Shown: piece by piece, positions 59,889 to 64,000 of the stretch | Position numbering within the stretch: the stretch's first letter is position 1 | Layout: each line of letters opens with the position of its first letter | Origin: Rhipicephalus microplus | Lineage: Eukaryota > Arthropoda > Arachnida > Ixodida > Ixodidae | Direction of reading: 5' to 3' | Assembly (NCBI RefSeq): GCF_043290135.1 | Contig: NC_134710.1 | Location: forward strand, 320,546,017 to 320,610,016 | DNA: 64,000 nt | Notes under the pieces: generated by a model | Told to the model about the DNA's origin: nothing | Databases searched by the model: none | Seen by the model: the letters and a program-made list of their open reading frames with translations, nothing else | Made by a program: the position numbers and the translations under genes

Positions 59889-62152
59889 ATATATAACAAA
59901 ACTGGAGGCATTTTCGGAGAAAATGCAAGAATTAACTGACAAGTATGTTTTAACGGTAAGTATTCAAAGCAAACAGTCAGCGCCATGGTTCTCTAACTCA
60001 ATTAAAAAGGAAATAAGTGGAAAGAAAAGATTGTTTAGGAAAGCAATGGTCAGAAATGATCCACCCACGTGGCAAGCATACCAAAGTGCAGTAAAAAAAC
60101 TTTCAAAAACTAATCGCGCTGCTAAACGAAACTTCTTCGAGATAACACTAACAAATATGTTAAAAAATAACCCCAAGCAATTTTGGAAGGCCATCAACCC
60201 GTCTCCTCTAATCAGGATAACACTCTATGACGACAATAACGATGAACTAACCGACAGTGACGCTGCTGTCACACTGAACAAGGCGTTTTCTTCAGTGTTC
60301 ACAATGGAAGCAGATGTGAACTCCTGCCTCTTCTCACATCCCGTAATTTCAGAACCGATGCCCCCGATTTCAATCACGCCCAGCGGAATTCTTCACATAA
60401 TCGAAAATATGAAAGTATCGTCCGCCATCTGACCGGACGAAATAAACTCCAAAATCTTGAAACATGTTGAATTTTCTGTCAGTGCCATTTTTGCCTTGCT
60501 TTTTGCTCAACCCTTGTCATCTATCTGTGTTCCCATTAAATGGAAACTAGGGAAGATTGTTCCCACCTATAAAAGTGGTAACAAATCATCACCTTTGAAC
60601 CACCACCCTATCTCAATTACTTCCGTTCCATAAAAAATTATGAAAAATATAATTTTCACGAATATCATAAACCACCTCGAGCGCAATAACTTCATTTCTA
60701 TCGCACAGCACGGGTTTCGAAAAGGGCTATCGTGCGAAACACAACTTGCCGCCTTCACCCATGATTTACACCTTAATCTCAACAGCATTATTCAAACAGA
60801 TGCAATTTTTCTCGATTTCAAAAAAGCGTTCGACAAGGTACTCCATCGCCATCTGATGTACAAACTATCACTGCTAAATCTAGATTCATTCGCATTCAAC
60901 TGGATAGAAAACTTTCTCAGAACAAGAAAGCGATTTGTCGTAGTAAATGCCGCGAAATCTAACACAACCCCTGTTCTTTCCGGCGTGCCACAAGGTTCGG
61001 TACTTGGCCCGCTGCTGTTTCTTATTTATATCAATGATCTGCCTTCCGACATTACTAACAACATACGTCTCTTTGCAGATGATTGTGTGCTGTATGCAAA
61101 AATTACTTGTAATCAAGACCAACTTAAATTGCAATACAATTTACCTACTATTGAAAACTGGTGTAAAAGTTGGCAAATGTCATTAAACGTTTCCAAGTGC
61201 AAATTAATGTCTTTTTCACGACGCGCGAGTCCACTATCCTTTATCGTACACTCTATCAGGGTCGTCTTTACAATTCACAAAGTCTTATAAGTACTTAGGT
61301 GTTCATATCGCGTATGATCTCTCCTGGACCATTCACATAAACAAATTAATCGCCTGCGCTACTAGATCTCTTGGGTATCTGCAGCGTACAATGAAATTCA
61401 CTCCTTTTCACTTAAAACTACTGGCCTATAAAACCCTAATCCGCCCAAAATTTGAGTATGCAGCCGCCATATGGGATCCGCATCAGAAGTACCTAATTGA
61501 TAGCATTGAAGCAATTCAAAACCGTGCCGTTAGATTCACTTTTTCGGACTACTCATCATTTACATAGTGTCACAGACCTGAAATCACGCCTAGCACTTCC
61601 TCCCCTCAGCCACCGCCGGAAGCTTTCGAGACTGGCATTTTTTCCCCGTTTTTATCATTCTTTATCACCCAACACTTACATGATGCATCGTGCCGAAACC
61701 ACATGTATCGAGCCGCAGCAAAAATGAATTACAAGTAACATACTTTCGCCTGCGTACTAACACATTTGCGCAGTCGTTTTTTATACGCAATACAAGGGAA
61801 TGGAACCATCTTTCAGATCACGTGGTCCAATTAAGAAACCTTGACCAGTTCAAGTCGTCGCTTACAGTGCCCGGGATTGTGTGATATGTCGGTGTAATTT
61901 CTTTGTTTGATGCCCCTCGCACTTATGGTTGCTATTTTCCAGCTCATACATTGTGTATTGATACTATTTCTCTGTGTCCGTTGAATTTTACATTTATGTA
62001 CAAGCTCTTGACCCGACGTTTGTGCATTTCCTTTGTATCATGGAGATCATGTCACTTTTGTATGGTCATACCAACAGTATCTTTTGTACCACCCCTCATG
62101 TAATGCCTCCACTGCGGAGGCCCTTGAGGTATTAAAATAAATAAAAAAAAAA
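59889..62152 (+). mobile_element. Non-LTR retrotransposon (LINE), copy B
   Basis: A larger LINE with long open stretches. 59905-60432 encodes the linker (SKQSAPWFSNSIKKEISGKK, KNNPKQFWKAINP). 60640-61290 encodes most of the RT palm: HGFRKGLSCETQL, DFKKAFDKV, SGVPQGSVLGPLLFLIYINDLP, RLFADDCVLY. After a frameshift near 61270 come YKYLGVHIAYDLSW, PKFEYAAAIWDPH and QNRAVRFTFSDYS, and the C-terminus WNHLSDHVVQLRNLDQFKSS ends at TGA 61882-61884. The 3' end is GGCCCTTGAGGTATTAAAAT followed by AATAAA repeats. The endonuclease is absent. Clade CR1/L2 or Jockey-like, not resolved. Confidence 0.93.
60640..61290 (+). pseudogene. Reverse transcriptase of LINE copy B (frameshifted)
   Basis: RT fingers and palm motifs are intact, including FADD (catalytic aspartates) and VPQGSVLGP. 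A stop before the linker frame (TGA 60430-60432), the stop TAA near 60632, and a frameshift near 61270 that breaks off before KYLGVHI show it is inactive, although only lightly decayed compared with copy A. Confidence 0.92.
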
Positions 62153-62550
62153 TACCCACGGAAAGCGGAACTGCAAGCGCGATAACCGATTACGCGAAGA
62201 TACTCGACTGAGTAAACTGATCCGCTCAGGCACATTCCTGCAGGTGCAGCATATGCTCACAGAATATAGATTTACACGTTCGGTGCCGGCAGTTTTCGCA
62301 AAGCCCTGCAGGTGAGACCAGAGGCGTTCTTTAGGGGGGGGGGGGGGGGCAAGGTGGGTGAACTTTCATACGCGCTACCCTTTTCCCAGAATTCTTTTAG
62401 TGTTTGGACGTGGTGGACGTGCATGACGTCCTTACAATCAGAACGCAGTACGAAGATGATGTATTAAGGGGGGAAAGCGGCTGCTCCAAGACTCTGTGTG
62501 GTGTGCATCTCCTCTTTTTATTTTTTTATTTTTCTCCCATATTTTCTTCT
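62153..62550. other. Intergenic sequence with a G-run
   Basis: A run of about 17 G lies at 62334-62350. No gene is recognised. Confidence 0.5.
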
Positions 62551-62648
62551 CCCCACGTGTAGGGTAGCAAACTGGACGTAGTCTAGTTAACCTACCTACC
62601 TTTCTTATAATATTTCTTTCTCTCTCCCCCCATCTCTCTCTCTCTAAA
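62551..62648 (+). mobile_element. LINE 3' tail copy
   Basis: CCCACGTGTAGGGTAGCAAAC, TAGTCTAGTTAACCTACCTACC and CT-repeats match the 3' UTR end at 55.98-56.1 kb. No coding part is present. Confidence 0.65.
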
Positions 62649-64000
62649 AATAAGACTGCATGCTGTGCAGGTCCACGTGTTCCACAGCGGCAAGGAGTGA
62701 TGTTCATAGACTGTCACGCCGCCTAGCGGAATTCAGGAGCGTTCTCTCAAAGATGATCAGAAGGCAGACGCGCCCAATGATCCCTCGTTCGGCGGTGCTA
62801 GCTGCAGTGTTAACGCGTCAGCAAAAAACTAACACAAACCACTTTGTACGTTTTGTGAATCTGTGGATATACCAGACCGTCCGTGACAAGATAAATCTGA
62901 TTTGTTCTTCCGAGACGCGAAGTTTTCGTGAAAATACGTGGCAACTCATGCTTTCGATTATAGCCCGCCGAGTACACATATCATCTTCGCGAGATTTTCT
63001 GCAGCCACTTTGAATAAATAAATGTTATCGTCTGTAGTTAAACTCGCCGTGTAGTTAAAACTCGCCGTGTTTTACGAGCGTATAGCATTCGTCAGTGTTT
63101 TGTAGTGCAGGAATCCCATAACATTCATTGTACGCGGAAAGTAGCGCAGGCTCACTATTGACGCATCCAAACCTTGGCCTACGCTGCGCCGCTTGTTTTT
63201 TACGTTCGTTGATAGATGTCAGCATACGACAAACAATTCCTTTCCTTCCGGGTATCGGAGCGAAATAATCTCCGCACCCTCAGATAAACGTGGTGAGTGA
63301 CGCCGTGTGGGTGTTGTGCGTGGTGAATGACGCGTTGTTGGGGCTATCGAAGATGTTTGGCGGAAAGAATTCCCCAGATTACTTTTAGCAGTGATGTTCA
63401 AAGAAACCATCTTGACGTCGACGATTTTTCACTGGACGTAGATGGTTATTTGTCAACACGCTGAGAGTGACAGCGGTGATGAACGATAAGCTGCTAACTC
63501 ACAAGCAGAGATCTGCACTTCACGTCTCGTCGTGCGTTAATGTTTTTTTCATGCTCGTAAGCCACTTAGATTGTATTTATTGTATAGTATACTTCAGCGA
63601 CCTCGAAATAAAAGCACAATGTTTCTTGTGCATTGAATGTATCCCAATTATAGTGGATATTACAAAGCACCGCATGCCGCCAACACGCTCGAGCTCAACC
63701 TCGAAGCGAAATAGTTAGAGCAATGAAATATGCAGTTACGACTACAGTCAACTTCTCCTGCACTTTACCAGTGCCGACTGAACGACGTTGTTGTTCGACA
63801 AATTTTCGCAATATTGACGTTGCGAAAAGCGTGCGCGCGTATTCGTTTCGACATCCTTGTTTCGATCGCGCTGATGAAACCTGCAATATCCGAGTGCAGG
63901 GAATAGCGTACTGTTAGAGTCTGGTCATGGCTGTGACACAAGCGCTACCTAATGAGAAGTCAAATGCTTGAGTTTCGTTGAAGCAGCAGCCGCACAATGC
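62649..64000. other. Intergenic sequence to window end, no gene recognised
   Basis: A small direct duplication TTAAACTCGCCGTGT / TTAAAACTCGCCGTGT lies near 63037-63071. Frames at 62660-63013 and 63695-63917 (both strands) have no recognised motif. Confidence 0.45.

Overview
This window looks like nuclear DNA of a tick, probably a metastriate (Rhipicephalus or Dermacentor type). The grounds are seven clear and several decayed copies of a tRNA-derived SINE of the Ruka type, RTE-like and other non-LTR retrotransposon pieces, and one recognisable animal gene with arthropod-like sequence. There is no operon structure and there are no bacterial signals. Almost all long open frames are chance frames, repeat translations or transposon relics.

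The one confident host gene is an intronless reading frame on the minus strand at 7259-8995 for the vesicular acetylcholine transporter (VAChT, SLC18A3, UNC-17). In most animals this gene sits in the first intron of the choline acetyltransferase (ChAT) gene, on the same strand. Here ChAT exons would be expected at lower coordinates, but I recognise none in 1-7258. The left edge instead carries what looks like the last coding codons of a different, convergent plus-strand gene (stop at 113-115, poly(A) signal at 1435-1440). A CpG-rich block at 44.87-45.86 kb has CCAAT boxes, strong minus-strand splice donors and a possible 65-codon first exon, and is the best promoter candidate. Whether it serves VAChT/ChAT or another gene cannot be told from the sequence.

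The rest is intergenic or intronic DNA filled with repeats. From left to right: an 800-bp inverted repeat (1.6-2.4 kb); a decayed LINE (2.76-4.98 kb); VAChT (7.3-9.0 kb); Ruka copies at 11.7, 15.9, 17.7, 26.2, 29.2, 32.8, 35.5 and 59.6 kb; GC-rich islands at 18.2, 19.9-20.6, 22.0-23.2, 30.75-31.35 and 34.4-34.9 kb; twin hairpins at 29.45 kb; a TIR element at 36.7-37.1 kb holding a perfect 138-bp palindrome; RTE-type LINE 3' ends with TCA-repeat tails at 38.2-39.2 kb; a decayed PIF/Harbinger transposon at 46.8-48.5 kb; two related elements with about 146-bp core repeats ending in GACA/GATA microsatellites at 53.8-55.2 and 57.8-58.6 kb; a LINE 3' end at 55.7-56.1 kb; and a larger LINE at 59.9-62.15 kb.

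No complete new gene system was found. The items most worth a second look are the palindrome nested in the TIR element, the Pearl/Helentron-like tandem-repeat elements, a loose family of foldback modules, and the apparent separation of VAChT from ChAT exons. All coordinates were read by eye. Repeat edges are accurate to a few bases where a duplication or TIR is given, and otherwise to tens of bases.
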